The position numbers and the translations under genes are program-made. Below are positions 7,850 through 17,652 of a stretch of 54,085 bases of DNA, piece by piece (the stretch's first letter is position 1; the number at the start of each line of letters is the position of its first letter). The stretch covers positions 1-54,085 of the forward strand of contig NZ_VCKX01000048.1 in assembly GCF_005889725.1 (NCBI RefSeq), given 5' to 3'. Below the pieces are notes generated by a model. That model made no database searches. It was not told the origin of the DNA and worked only from the letters and a program-made list of their open reading frames with translations. The DNA is from Nonomuraea zeae (GTDB lineage Bacteria; Actinomycetota; Actinomycetes; Streptosporangiales; Streptosporangiaceae).

Positions 7850-9928
7850 ATGACCGAGACACCCCCCATCGCCGCCCTGGTTGACGACACGGCCTACGCG
7901 AAGGCCGTGCAACTGGCCGTCGACTCGGCCGCCGCCTACTACGCCGACGGCACCTCGACCCTCGACGACGACGCCTACGACCAACTGGTCCGCGGCATCC
8001 AGGCCTACGAGGAGGTGCACCCCGAGTCGGTGCTGCCGTCCTCGCCGACCGGCAAGGTGGCCGGCGGTGCCGTGGTGGGCGATGTGCCGCACACCGTGCC
8101 GATGCTCAGTCTTGACAACGTGTTCGGCCCTGAGCAGCTCGCCGACTGGGCGGCCTCGCTGGAGCGCAGGCTCGGCAGGCCCGTGACGGCGTGGAGCGTG
8201 GAGCCGAAGCTCGACGGGCTGGCGATCTCGGCGCGCTACCGCAACGGGCGCCTGGCCCAGCTGGTCACGCGGGGTGACGGCACCGCGGGCGAAGACGTCT
8301 CCCACGCCATCGGCACCATCGTCGGCCTGCCCGAGCGGCTGGCCGAGCCGGTCACGGTCGAGCTGCGCGGCGAGGTGATGATGACGACCTCGCAGTTCGA
8401 TGACGCCTGCGCCAAGCGCCAGGCGCACGACGGCACCACCTTCGCCAACCCGCGCAGCGCCGCCGCCGGCACGCTGCGCGCCCAGGACCGGCCCTACGTG
8501 TGCGAGCTCACGTTCTTCGGCTATGGCGCGCTGCCGCAGCCCGACGACGTCTCCCAGCCGGCCGTGCGGCTGCGCGAGCTGCCGCACAGCGAGATCATGC
8601 ACTGGGTGGCCGCGCAGGGCGTGCAGACCACGGCGGCCACGCCGGTCGCCGGCATCATCGCCGACAGTCTCGAGCGGGTCCAGGAGCGCGTGGAGGAGAT
8701 CGCGGCCGCCCGCGCCGCGCTGCCGTTCGGCATCGACGGCATCGTCGTCAAGTGCGACCTGGCCGCCGACCAGACCCAGGCCGGGTTCAGCTCACGGGCG
8801 CCACGGTGGGCGGTGGCGTACAAACTCCCGCCCGTCGAGAAGATCACCAAGCTGATCGATGTGGAGTGGAACACCGGCCGCACCGGCATCATCGCCCCGC
8901 GCGCGGTGCTGGAGCCGGTGAAGCTGGACGGCAGCACCGTCACCTACGCCACCCTGCACAACGCCGCCGACATCGGCCGGCGCGGCCTGATGCTGGGCGA
9001 CAGCGTGACCGTCTACAAAGCGGGCGACGTCATCCCGCGGGTCGAGGCGCCGGTCGTCCATCTGCGCACGGGCGAGGAGCAGCCGATCCCGATCCCGCAG
9101 GTCTGCCCGTCGTGCGGCGACGCCATCGACACCTCGCAGGAGCGGTGGCGGTGTGTGCGCGGGCGCGGCTGCCGGGCCATCGCCTCCATCGTCTACGCCG
9201 TCGGCCGCGACCAACTCGACATCGAGGGTCTGGCCGAAAATCGCATCAAGCAGATGCTCGACGCCGGTCTGATCATCGACTTCGCCGACCTGTTCACGCT
9301 GACCCGCGAACAACTGCTCGGTCTCGAGCGCATGGGCGAAACCAGCACCGACAACCTGCTGGCCGCCTTCGAGCGGGCCAAGGGTCAGCCGCTCGCCCGG
9401 GTGTTCTGCGCGCTCGGGGTACGCGGCACCGGCCGGTCCATGAGCCGCCGCATCGCCCGGCACTTCGGCAGCATGGACGCCATCCGCATGGCCGACGCCG
9501 AGGCGATCCAGGTGGTGGAGGGCATCGGCCCGGAGAAGGCGCCGGTCGTGGTCACTGAGCTGATCGAGCTCGCCAACCTCATCGACAAGCTGGTCTCGGC
9601 CGGGGTCACCATGACAGAGCCGGGGTGGACGCCACCTGCCGAGCCCGGCACCACGGGGAAGGACAGTGGAGGGTCCGAGCTCCCGCTGGCCGGGATGTCC
9701 GTCGTGGTGACCGGCGCCATGAGCGGAGCGCTGGAGGCGCTGACCCGTAACCAGATGAACGAGCTGATCGAGCGCGCAGGGGGCAAGGCATCCTCCAGCG
9801 TCTCGGCGAAGACCTCGCTGCTGGTAGCCGGAGAGAAAGCGGGCTCCAAGCGGAGCAAGGCGGAGAGCCTGAGCGTCCGGGTCGTCTCCCCTGAGGAGTT
9901 CGCCGGCCTTGTCGGCCCGTTCATCTGA
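7850..9928 (+). CDS. ligA: NAD-dependent DNA ligase (LigA family), divergent form
   Basis: The 692-residue protein seals nicks in duplex DNA using NAD. The adenylation domain carries the active-site lysine in [10 protein letters not shown] (about residue 120) and conserved [13 protein letters not shown] and NPRSAAAG. The OB-fold region follows ([18 protein letters not shown]), then a four-cysteine zinc finger (CPSCG...CVRGRGC), helix-hairpin-helix repeats and a C-terminal BRCT domain with VVTGAMSG. The start has a GGAG box four bases upstream. The N-terminal Ia region is unusual ([20 protein letters not shown]) and the gene does not sit among housekeeping replication genes. It may therefore be a second ligase beside a standard LigA elsewhere, which is inference. 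Adjacent genes are unrelated. Confidence 0.93.
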   Translation: MTETPPIAALVDDTAYAKAVQLAVDSAAAYYADGTSTLDDDAYDQLVRGIQAYEEVHPESVLPSSPTGKVAGGAVVGDVPHTVPMLSLDNVFGPEQLADWAASLERRLGRPVTAWSVEPKLDGLAISARYRNGRLAQLVTRGDGTAGEDVSHAIGTIVGLPERLAEPVTVELRGEVMMTTSQFDDACAKRQAHDGTTFANPRSAAAGTLRAQDRPYVCELTFFGYGALPQPDDVSQPAVRLRELPHSEIMHWVAAQGVQTTAATPVAGIIADSLERVQERVEEIAAARAALPFGIDGIVVKCDLAADQTQAGFSSRAPRWAVAYKLPPVEKITKLIDVEWNTGRTGIIAPRAVLEPVKLDGSTVTYATLHNAADIGRRGLMLGDSVTVYKAGDVIPRVEAPVVHLRTGEEQPIPIPQVCPSCGDAIDTSQERWRCVRGRGCRAIASIVYAVGRDQLDIEGLAENRIKQMLDAGLIIDFADLFTLTREQLLGLERMGETSTDNLLAAFERAKGQPLARVFCALGVRGTGRSMSRRIARHFGSMDAIRMADAEAIQVVEGIGPEKAPVVVTELIELANLIDKLVSAGVTMTEPGWTPPAEPGTTGKDSGGSELPLAGMSVVVTGAMSGALEALTRNQMNELIERAGGKASSSVSAKTSLLVAGEKAGSKRSKAESLSVRVVSPEEFAGLVGPFI

Positions 9929-9931
9929 TCC

Positions 9932-10019
9932 AGGCGAGTACACGAGACCGCAGCGGCGCTTGCCCCCGCCGTGCAAGGCGAGTACACGAGACCGACGCGG
10001 CGCTTGCCCCCGCCGTGCA
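9932..10019. repeat. Two tandem copies of a 44-base sequence after ligA
   Basis: Copies at 9932-9975 and 9976-10019 differ only where CA is replaced by AC. They lie between the convergent ligase and sulfatase genes. On the minus strand the sequence has a coding look (for example YYGEG then DLHGGGKRR), but 44 is not a multiple of three and the frame is broken. It may be a remnant of a lost gene that was partly duplicated. Confidence 0.8.
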
Positions 10020-10102
10020 AGTCGGTGATCTCCTCGGTGGCGGTGCCCTCGCCGTAGTAAGTCTTCGAAGGTCTTGAACACCGAGACGTCTTCCTGACGC
10101 GG

Positions 10103-12346
10103 TCAGTCGGCGTGCAGGGCGGCACGGAGCTCGGCCAGGGGGTCGGGCTGGGCGTGGCCGGGGGTTTGGATGCGGGCGGAGTGCAGGTCGCCGTTCCAGC
10201 GGGCCGGGATCCGGTAGCGGTCGGAGACCGGCAGTCCGGCGTCGTGGCCCAGGCGCAGGCCGGCGCCGCCGTGCTGGAGGGCGAAGGGCAGGAGTCCGTC
10301 GAAGGTCAGGCTGCCCACCACCGTGTCGCCGTGCAACAGGTGGAAGGCGGGGGCGCCGGGGCCGGGGAGGTGCGCGACGCCCAGGCTCTGGCGGCCGCGC
10401 GGGACGGGACGGTCGGCGACGACCTCGAGTACTCCCGCGGCGCGGGCGAAGGCGAAGCTCAGTCGGCCACCGGTGACGTGGAGGGCGAATCCGCCGTTCC
10501 AGTCACCCAGTGCCAGCAGGACGCCGTCCGGCGCGTCGCCCGCCTCGACCTCGGCGGTGATGCGGAAGCCGCCGAAAAGCATGGGCAGGGACTCGTCGCA
10601 GATCGGCGCGGCGCCGGGGCGGAACGTACGGTCGTCGCCCGCCGGCCAGGCCGGGCCGATGAGGGCGCCGAAGCGGTCCACGAGGCCGTCGAAGAGTGGC
10701 AGCACGTGGTTGCGCGCGGCCTCCTCGTCCCACAGCCGCCGCAGCTCAGCGACGACCTGCGGATGCTCGGCGGACACGTCGGCCGCCTCGGCGAAGTCCG
10801 TGGACAGGTCGAACAGGGCCCAGTGGTCCTCGTCGAAGCTCCGGCTGCCGGTGAAGAGCTCCTCCTCGTCGAGGACGCCCTTGGAGACGTGGTCGGTGGT
10901 CACCTTCCAGTGCCCGTGGATGAGGGAGCGCGAGCCCAGCATCTCGAAGTACTGGGTGTCGCGCGGCGAGGGCGCGCCGCCGTCGTCGAAGCTGGCGCCG
11001 AAGCTGGCCCCGTCGATCGGCTGCTGCTCGACCCCGTCGACCGTCTCGGGCGGCTCGATGCCCAGGGCCTCCAGGAGCGTGGGGAACAGGTCGTTGACGT
11101 GGATGACCTGGTCGCGCACCGCGCCGCCGGCCCTGATCCCGGCGGGCCAGTGGACGATGAGCGGGGTGCGGGTGCCGCCCAGCCAGGTGTAGCGCTTCCA
11201 CAGGTGGAACGGGGTGTTGCCGGCCCACGCCCAGCCCCAGGCGTAGTGGTTGTAGGTGCGGGGGCCGCCCCAGTCGTCGTAATGGGCGAGGTTGTCCTCA
11301 AGGGACTCGCGGACGCCGGCCGAGAAGCGGTGCTCGTTGACGCTGCCGTCGATGCCGCCCTCGGCGCTGGCCCCGTTGTCGGAGAAGAGCACGACGATGG
11401 TGTTGTCGAGCCGCCCGGTCTCCTCCAGGTGGTCGAGCAGGCGGCCGATCTGGGCGTCGGTGTGGGTGAGGAAGCCCGCGAAGACCTCCTGCTGGCGGGC
11501 GTACATGCGGCGCTGGTCGGGGGTGAGGTCGTCCCAGGCGGCCACCCAGTCCGGGCGCGGGGTCAGGGTGGTGCCGGGCGGTACGACGCCGGACTCGACC
11601 TGGCGCTGGAAGACCTCCGTACGCCAGGCTTCCCAGCCGTGGTCGAAGCGGCCTCGGTAGGGCTCGACCCATTCGGGGGTCACGTGGTGCGGGGAGTGCA
11701 TGGCGCCGAGGCCGGCGTACAGGAAGAAGGGCTTGCCCGGCGCGGCGTAGCTCTGGTCGTCGAGGTAGGCGATGGCGCGGTCGACCAGGTCCTCGGTGAG
11801 GTGGTAGCCCTCTTCGGGGGTGGTGGGCGGGTCGACGTAGTGGTTGTCCTGGACGAGGTTCGGGGCGTAGTGGTTGGCGTCGCCCTGGAGGAAGCCGTAG
11901 TAGCGCTCGAATCCGAGGCCGAGCGGCCAGTGGCTGAACGGGCCGGCCGCCGAGCGTTCGAAGCGCGGCGTGAGGTGCCATTTGCCCACGGCCAGGGTGG
12001 AGTAGCCGTGGTCGCGCAGGATCCGCGGCAGGGTCGCGGCCGAGCGCGGGATGCGGGTGGTGTAGCCGTGGTGGTCCAGCGGGATGTCGGCGAGGAAGCC
12101 CATGCCGACGGCGTGGTGGTTGCGCCCGGTGAGGAAGGAGGCCCGCGACGGCGAGCACAGGGCCGTCACGTGGAAGCGGTTGTAGCGCAGCCCGCCGGCG
12201 GCCAGCCGGTCCATGTTGGGGGTGGCGATGTCGGAGCCGAAGCAGCCGAGCTGGGCGAAGCCGGTGTCGTCCAGGACGATGGCGAGGACGTTCGGCGCGT
12301 CCGGTGCCGGGCGGGGGACCCGGGGGAAGATCGGTTCAGCGGTCAT
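10103..12346 (-). CDS. Arylsulfatase-type sulfatase (formylglycine-dependent)
   Basis: The 747-residue enzyme hydrolyses sulfate esters. It has the sulfatase metal-site residues D26-D27 in VLDDTG, the CSPSR signature with Cys64 to be converted to formylglycine, VGKWHL near 119 and LFSDNGAS near 320. A C-terminal domain of about 180 residues follows the catalytic core. It resembles the long arylsulfatases of mycobacteria rather than choline-sulfatases. No signal peptide is visible, so it should act in the cytoplasm. The ATG overlaps the stop of the BASS transporter gene (ATGA at 12343-12346). The pair suggests import of a sulfated organic anion followed by desulfation. An open frame continues upstream to 12772 but lies antisense-like within the transporter gene and was rejected. 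Confidence 0.92.
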   Translation of the reverse strand: MTAEPIFPRVPRPAPDAPNVLAIVLDDTGFAQLGCFGSDIATPNMDRLAAGGLRYNRFHVTALCSPSRASFLTGRNHHAVGMGFLADIPLDHHGYTTRIPRSAATLPRILRDHGYSTLAVGKWHLTPRFERSAAGPFSHWPLGLGFERYYGFLQGDANHYAPNLVQDNHYVDPPTTPEEGYHLTEDLVDRAIAYLDDQSYAAPGKPFFLYAGLGAMHSPHHVTPEWVEPYRGRFDHGWEAWRTEVFQRQVESGVVPPGTTLTPRPDWVAAWDDLTPDQRRMYARQQEVFAGFLTHTDAQIGRLLDHLEETGRLDNTIVVLFSDNGASAEGGIDGSVNEHRFSAGVRESLEDNLAHYDDWGGPRTYNHYAWGWAWAGNTPFHLWKRYTWLGGTRTPLIVHWPAGIRAGGAVRDQVIHVNDLFPTLLEALGIEPPETVDGVEQQPIDGASFGASFDDGGAPSPRDTQYFEMLGSRSLIHGHWKVTTDHVSKGVLDEEELFTGSRSFDEDHWALFDLSTDFAEAADVSAEHPQVVAELRRLWDEEAARNHVLPLFDGLVDRFGALIGPAWPAGDDRTFRPGAAPICDESLPMLFGGFRITAEVEAGDAPDGVLLALGDWNGGFALHVTGGRLSFAFARAAGVLEVVADRPVPRGRQSLGVAHLPGPGAPAFHLLHGDTVVGSLTFDGLLPFALQHGGAGLRLGHDAGLPVSDRYRIPARWNGDLHSARIQTPGHAQPDPLAELRAALHAD

Positions 12347-13230
12347 GAGTGCGCTCCTGGGGCTGGGGCCGGCTCGGCGGTGGTGGTACGCGGGACGAGG
12401 ACGCGGTCGAGCAGGTAGCCGAAGCCCGCCGCGACGATCATGATGGTGACGCCGTAGATGCCGGCGGGGACGGCCAGGGCGACGTCGCCGGACAGGCTCA
12501 GCGCGATGCTCAGCGCCAGCGCGGCGTTGTGGAAGCCGATCTCCATGCCGGCCGCGATCGACGGCGCGCGCCCGGCCCGGGTGAGCCGGCCCGCCAGGTA
12601 GCCGGTCGTCAGGCTGGCCAGGGCGAACAGGACGACAGCTGGGAAGACCGTCGTGAGGTTCTGGACGAGCGGGGACAGGTTGCCGGCGAACCCGGCCACG
12701 ATCAGCCCGGCCAGGGCGAGCCCGGCCAGGACCCGGAAGACGCGTTCGGCGCGCCCGGCGAACCGCTCCCACCTCGCCTTGACGGCCATGCCGATCGCGA
12801 TCGGCACCAGGACCGCCGCGAACACCTGCAGGATCTCCACCCCGTGCAGCCCGATGCCGTCCTGCCCCGCCAGGAAGTATCCCAGCGACAGGTTGGTGAT
12901 CGCGGTCAGGCTGACCACCGACAGGACGGAGTTGACGGCGGTGAGCGTCAGGTTGAAGGCCACGTCACCGCCGAACAGGTGCGAGTACACCCCGGCGAGC
13001 GGGCCGCCGGGCGCGGCGGCGACGAGCATCATCCCGACGGCGGGCGCGGGCGGCAGGCCGAGCAGGCTGACGATCGCGAAGCACACCAGCGGCAGGACGA
13101 GCAGCTGGCAGGCGAGCGCTACGGCGATCGTCAGCCGGTATCGGCGCACCCGCCGGAAGTCCGCGACTGTCAGCCCGAGGCCGAGCCCGAGCATCAGGAT
13201 CGCGACGACGGACAGCATGGCCGCGTTCAC
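12343..13230 (-). CDS. Bile acid:sodium symporter (BASS) family transporter
   Basis: The 295-residue membrane protein has about nine to ten hydrophobic helices, starting with MLSVVAILMLGLGLGL. It carries family-typical segments such as AAPGGPLAGVYSHLFGGD and GMEIGFHNAALALSIAL. Members move organic anions, including steroid conjugates and sulfated compounds, across the inner membrane with sodium. The GTG at 13230 is preceded by GAGAGGA at a spacing of eight, which makes it a better start than codons further upstream. It is coupled to the sulfatase gene by a 4-base overlap. It reads away from a tetR gene with a perfect palindrome between them, so repression by that regulator is likely. Confidence 0.85.
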   Translation of the reverse strand: MNAAMLSVVAILMLGLGLGLTVADFRRVRRYRLTIAVALACQLLVLPLVCFAIVSLLGLPPAPAVGMMLVAAAPGGPLAGVYSHLFGGDVAFNLTLTAVNSVLSVVSLTAITNLSLGYFLAGQDGIGLHGVEILQVFAAVLVPIAIGMAVKARWERFAGRAERVFRVLAGLALAGLIVAGFAGNLSPLVQNLTTVFPAVVLFALASLTTGYLAGRLTRAGRAPSIAAGMEIGFHNAALALSIALSLSGDVALAVPAGIYGVTIMIVAAGFGYLLDRVLVPRTTTAEPAPAPGAHS

Positions 13231-13295
13231 CCGCCGATCCTCTCGTCCACCCAGATCACCCGATCTCCTCACCGACACACCACTACGATGAACGA

Positions 13296-13316
13296 ATTAA
13301 GACAAGGCGTCTTAAT
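13296..13316. promoter_or_regulatory. Perfect inverted repeat, probable TetR operator
   Basis: ATTAAGAC-N5-GTCTTAAT is a perfect 8-base inverted repeat in the intergenic region between the divergent BASS/sulfatase and tetR genes. Size and position fit a TetR-family operator. It would cover the -35 region of the tetR promoter and the upstream region of the transporter gene, so autoregulation is likely. Confidence 0.75.
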
Positions 13317-13325
13317 CGAGGGCGA

Positions 13326-13331
13326 TACTAT
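13326..13331 (+). promoter_or_regulatory. -10 element of the tetR gene
   Basis: TACTAT lies 26 bases before the tetR start codon and ten bases downstream of the palindrome. No good -35 hexamer is visible. An AGGGAAAG ribosome site follows. Confidence 0.4.
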
Positions 13332-13356
13332 GGTGATTTGGTAGGGAAAGACAAGA

Positions 13357-13989
13357 ATGCGAGCGAAAGAGCAGATCCTCCGCGCGGCCGAGCGGCTCTT
13401 CGCCGAGCGCGGCTTCACGGTGTCACTACGGGAGATCTCCGTGGCGGCGGGCCAGCGCAACCACTCGGCCGTGCAGTACCACTTCGGCGGCAAGGCCGGC
13501 CTGATCGACGCCCTGTACGAGTACCGCATGGCGCCGCTCAACCTGCGGCGCCTCCAGCTCATCGCCGGCCTGCGCACCGGCGGCCTGGAACGGGACCTGC
13601 CCGCTCTGGTCGAGGCGTACGTGGCCCCGCTGGCCGAACACGTCCTCGCCCATCGGGGCGCGAGCTGGTACCTGCGCTTCGCCAGCCGGTACGTGTTGTC
13701 GGGCGGCTACCGGTCCTGGCCCTACTCCAGCGATCACCACCCCGGCGCCAGCGAGCTCTTCGGCCTCTTCCTCGAATGCCTGCCCGCCCTGACGGGGGAG
13801 CGCCTGCGCGTCCTGCACCTGCACATCGTCATGGTGCTGGCCGACATCGAGCAGCGCCTCACCGATCCGGCCTTCGACGACGGCCTGGCCGCCGCGGCGC
13901 TGGCGGACCTGCGCACGACGGCGCTCGCCCTCCTCACCGCCCCGCCGACGCCCCACGCCGGCGGGCCCGAGCGGACGCCGGCCGGATGA
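13357..13989 (+). CDS. TetR family transcriptional regulator
   Basis: The 210-residue protein has the N-terminal TetR helix-turn-helix (ILRAAERLFAERGF, then VSLREISVAAGQRNHSAVQYHFGGKAGLIDAL) and an all-helical ligand-binding domain. The QYHFGGK segment is the usual end of the DNA-binding domain. The gene is divergent from the BASS transporter and sulfatase genes and has a perfect palindrome upstream. It most likely represses them until it binds a sulfated or released organic substrate. The ATG has AGGGAAAG at a proper distance. Confidence 0.9.
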   Translation: MRAKEQILRAAERLFAERGFTVSLREISVAAGQRNHSAVQYHFGGKAGLIDALYEYRMAPLNLRRLQLIAGLRTGGLERDLPALVEAYVAPLAEHVLAHRGASWYLRFASRYVLSGGYRSWPYSSDHHPGASELFGLFLECLPALTGERLRVLHLHIVMVLADIEQRLTDPAFDDGLAAAALADLRTTALALLTAPPTPHAGGPERTPAG

Positions 13990-13995
13990 TCAGCG

Positions 13996-14185
13996 TCAGA
14001 AGCGGGCCTCCAGACGACGATGGACGTTCTTCACCACAGCCCCGGCCGGCGACTGGCGGAAGGCGACCGCCTCGGCGAGCCTGCCGCTCCTGAAAATGCC
14101 ATGCCCGGCACGTGGGCGGCCAGGTGGCGCCCGGGCCCGGCCGCCACCACCGCGCCCAGGCGCCCCTCCGCCACTGGTCCGGCCG
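13996..14185 (-). other. Possible degenerate coding remnant
   Basis: Between the tetR gene and the small membrane-protein gene, the minus strand contains two short coding-like pieces in different frames. One begins VAEGRLGAVVAAGPGRHLAAH. The other ends in GRLAEAVAFRQ...RRLEARF and a stop codon. A single frameshift near 14100 would join them. This could be the tail of a decayed gene, but composition alone could produce it. Confidence 0.2.
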
Positions 14186-14413
14186 TCAGTGGTGGGGCAA
14201 CTGCGGGTATACGACGAGGAAGAAGACGACGAGGGCCACGGCGGCGAGGACGAGCTGTGTCCCGAGGCTCAGGTCGTCCTGGTCACTGTTGCGGCGGGCA
14301 TGCCAGTCATCGCGATCGCGTCTGCGCGACCACTCGTCGTTGGAGCGCCGGACCATTTCCCGCTGCTGGTCTATCCGCCGCGAGCTCTCCCGCTGGTAGT
14401 CGTCGAAGGGCAT
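14186..14413 (-). CDS. Small single-pass membrane protein
   Basis: The 75-residue product starts MPFDDYQRESSRR. It has a highly charged, arginine-rich N-terminal half (DEWSRRRDRDDWHARR) and one C-terminal membrane helix (LVLAAVALVVFFLVVY) ending PQLPHH. An AGGAGG ribosome site nine bases before the ATG supports this start over the in-frame ATG at 14458. The family is unknown. The positive cytoplasmic part next to a membrane anchor suggests an N-in orientation. Its neighbours give no functional clue. Confidence 0.65.
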   Translation of the reverse strand: MPFDDYQRESSRRIDQQREMVRRSNDEWSRRRDRDDWHARRNSDQDDLSLGTQLVLAAVALVVFFLVVYPQLPHH

Positions 14414-14607
14414 CTGCTCACTCCTCCTGAGTTGCACAGTATGGAGCCAGACTGACACGGAACGTCATCATCCGATAAGTGGAGCACCGAAAGGCACTGA
14501 AATGTAACCCTCGGTTCGAGAAAGACTGACCGGCTACGCCATCGGCCGCCGGCACCGGGAACTCGCGGCACTCGACCACGAGGCCCCGCCACGTCCACCC
14601 TTCAGGG

Positions 14608-15504
14608 TCAGTCGACGCAGACGAGGAACATGTCGAGGTCCCATGCCCCGGCGAAGCCCGTCCGGTCCTCCGTCGCGGTGCCGGTCGCGCCCTTCTGGTC
14701 GGCGTGCGGGACGAGGGCCGTGGGGAGCACCTGGTTCTCCTTGCCGCCGTTGCCGATGCCGGCGCCGAGCACCCGCTGGGCCGGGTCCTGGCAGGCCACG
14801 ACCGCCGTCTTCGAGCTGGCCGAGCTCATCTGGGGCCGGCCCGCGATCTGCACGTCGTGGCCGGGCGGCGGGTCGGCGCAAACGGCGTAGGCGGTCAGCT
14901 TCCAGCGGCCGGCGAAGCCGTTCTCATCCTCGTACGCGGTGGCGAACGCGTTGTCCGTCTGCAGCCCGTGCTCGGTAAGAGCGACCTGCCCCCCGCCGCC
15001 GTCGATGCGGCCGCCGCCGCCGAGCACCACCTTGCCCGCCGGGCAGGACACCATCTCGGCGGCGGTGATCGCGGAGGCCGGCGGGGCGGCGGCCTGCCGG
15101 TACGTCAGGCCGGGCAGCGGGCCGGTGCACACCGCGTACACCCGTAGCCGCCAGGCGCCCGGGAAGCCGTCGCCGTCCTCGTGTGCCGCGGCCTCGAACG
15201 ACGACCGCCCGCCGTGGTGGCGCGCCGGGACCGGCTGGAGCCTGGTGAGCACCACGTGGGCCCGGGCGTCAGGCGCCTGCCCGCTGGAGCCGCCCTCGAT
15301 GGCTGCACCGCCGCCGACCACCCGCTTGCCGTGCGGGCACGTGGCCTGCTGCCTCTTCTCGCTCGCCGAGTTCTTCCCCGTGTGCGCCGACACCCGTACG
15401 ACGTCGATCGCGGCCGATCGCGCGGAGGCGGCGGCGGGTGCCGTCAGGTGAGCCAGGAACAGCAGCGTCACGGCCGTGCAGCCGGCGATCCGGGACATGA
15501 GCAT
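14608..15504 (-). CDS. Secreted protein built of three cysteine-containing repeats
   Basis: The 298-residue protein has a signal peptide (CTAVTLLFLAHLTAPAAASA). The rest is three tandem units of about 85 residues. Each unit opens with a cysteine-containing segment followed by a glycine-rich turn (CPHGKRVVGGG, CPAGKVVLGGG, CQDPAQRVLGAG). Each ends with a module like ED..GF.G.W.L..YAVC, giving two cysteines per unit that probably form one disulfide each. The start has AAGGAGG at a spacing of seven. I do not recognise a named function. Such repeat units occur in uncharacterised actinobacterial exported proteins, and an adhesion or binding role is only a guess. Confidence 0.8.
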   Translation of the reverse strand: MLMSRIAGCTAVTLLFLAHLTAPAAASARSAAIDVVRVSAHTGKNSASEKRQQATCPHGKRVVGGGAAIEGGSSGQAPDARAHVVLTRLQPVPARHHGGRSSFEAAAHEDGDGFPGAWRLRVYAVCTGPLPGLTYRQAAAPPASAITAAEMVSCPAGKVVLGGGGRIDGGGGQVALTEHGLQTDNAFATAYEDENGFAGRWKLTAYAVCADPPPGHDVQIAGRPQMSSASSKTAVVACQDPAQRVLGAGIGNGGKENQVLPTALVPHADQKGATGTATEDRTGFAGAWDLDMFLVCVD

Positions 15505-15747
15505 GATCGACCTCCTTGGGTCACTCCCGGGGAATGTACGCGGGCGTCGTGGCGGCCCGCGTCAGGGTGCGGCCGAGGGGAATCCCTAGGGGCCCTGACC
15601 GCCCGACGGGCCCCGGTCCCCGACGAGGCCACCGACGAGATCGCCGAGGAGGTCGCCGACGTGGTCGCCGACGGCCCGGCCGCGACCTCCGTGCGCGCGG
15701 CGGATAGATTCCTCGCAGCCGTTGCCGAACAGGTCCGGAGGCACCTC

Positions 15748-16173
15748 GTGGAAGAGCACGTACGCACGCGCGTCTCGGCGTACGCGATCGCCGTCGTACA
15801 GGATCGTCTGCTGCTGACGCGGCTCTCCGCGAACACGGCCGTCTTCGCGCCCGGGCTGTGGCACCTGCCGGGCGGTGGCATCGACCCGGGCGAGCAGCCG
15901 CGCGAGGCGCTGGCCCGCGAGCTGCGCGAGGAGACCGGCCTGGAGCTCCTCGGCGCCCGCCTGGTGGAGGCGCGGACCTTTACCTCCCACCGGCTCGGCC
16001 CGGGCTGGCAGGTGATGGGGCTCTTCTACCTCGCCGAGGTCGGACCCGGCCCGCTGCGGGTCACCGAGGTCGACGGATCCACCTCCGCCGCCGCCTGGAT
16101 GCCGCTGTCCGGCCTGGAGGAGCCGATGCTGTCCCCGGCCGCGATCACCGCTCTCGAACTGATCGGCACGTGA
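15748..16173 (+). CDS. Nudix hydrolase
   Basis: The 141-residue enzyme carries a complete Nudix box: GGGIDPGE, seven residues, then RELREETGLEL. It should hydrolyse a nucleoside diphosphate linked to another group. Preceding residues VSAYAIAVVQDRLLLTRL form the first strands of the fold, and GLWHLPGG is typical of MutT-like members. The GTG start has GGAGG seven bases upstream. The frame remains open far upstream, but that part overlaps the antisense secreted gene and was left out. The specific substrate is unknown. Confidence 0.88.
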   Translation: MEEHVRTRVSAYAIAVVQDRLLLTRLSANTAVFAPGLWHLPGGGIDPGEQPREALARELREETGLELLGARLVEARTFTSHRLGPGWQVMGLFYLAEVGPGPLRVTEVDGSTSAAAWMPLSGLEEPMLSPAAITALELIGT

Positions 16174-16306
16174 ACCGCCCCCGCCGACGTCCCGGCTCGT
16201 GGCCGGCACCGGCGGGCAGCCTGACCGTGCCGGGGTCCCCGCCGCGACGGGCCGCCGCTGGCGTCGGCTGAGCGCTGCCCGGTGGCTGGGGTGCGAGGAT
16301 GTGTAC

Positions 16307-17473
<1,167 letters not shown>

Positions 17474-17480
17474 TGGCCGC

Positions 17481-17509
17481 TTGCTCACCTTGAGCCCTGA
17501 TCATATTAT
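17481..17509 (+). promoter_or_regulatory. Promoter of the lacI-type gene
   Basis: TTGCTC and TATTAT are separated by 17 bases, a good match to a housekeeping sigma-factor promoter. It lies about 140 bases before the lacI-type start codon. Confidence 0.65.
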
Positions 17510-17524
17510 GTAAATCGTTTTGGA
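17509..17524. promoter_or_regulatory. Weak second LacI-type operator candidate
   Basis: TGTAAATCGTTTTGGA has the A/T-flanked central CG of LacI-family sites, but only five of eight positions are symmetric. It overlaps the end of the -10 element, a position suited to repression. Confidence 0.35.
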
Positions 17525-17574
17525 GCCTGTTGCAGACCAGGGCCAGTGTGACTGCCGATGATCAGGCCTCTAAC

Positions 17575-17590
17575 TGGTAAACGTTTGCCA
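17575..17590. promoter_or_regulatory. LacI-family operator
   Basis: TGGTAAACGTTTGCCA is a 16-base palindrome with one mismatch and the central CG typical of LacI/GalR sites. It lies 62 bases before the lacI-type gene and downstream of its promoter, so autoregulation is expected. Confidence 0.75.
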
Positions 17591-17652
17591 CAGGGGGCAT
17601 TAACACGATTCAAGCCGCATCGTCATGCCGCAATCACCAGACGCGAGGAACG

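Noticed and set aside
12347..12772. N-terminal extension of the sulfatase frame
   Set aside because: It overlaps the BASS transporter gene in another frame. The ATGA overlap gives the correct start at 12346.
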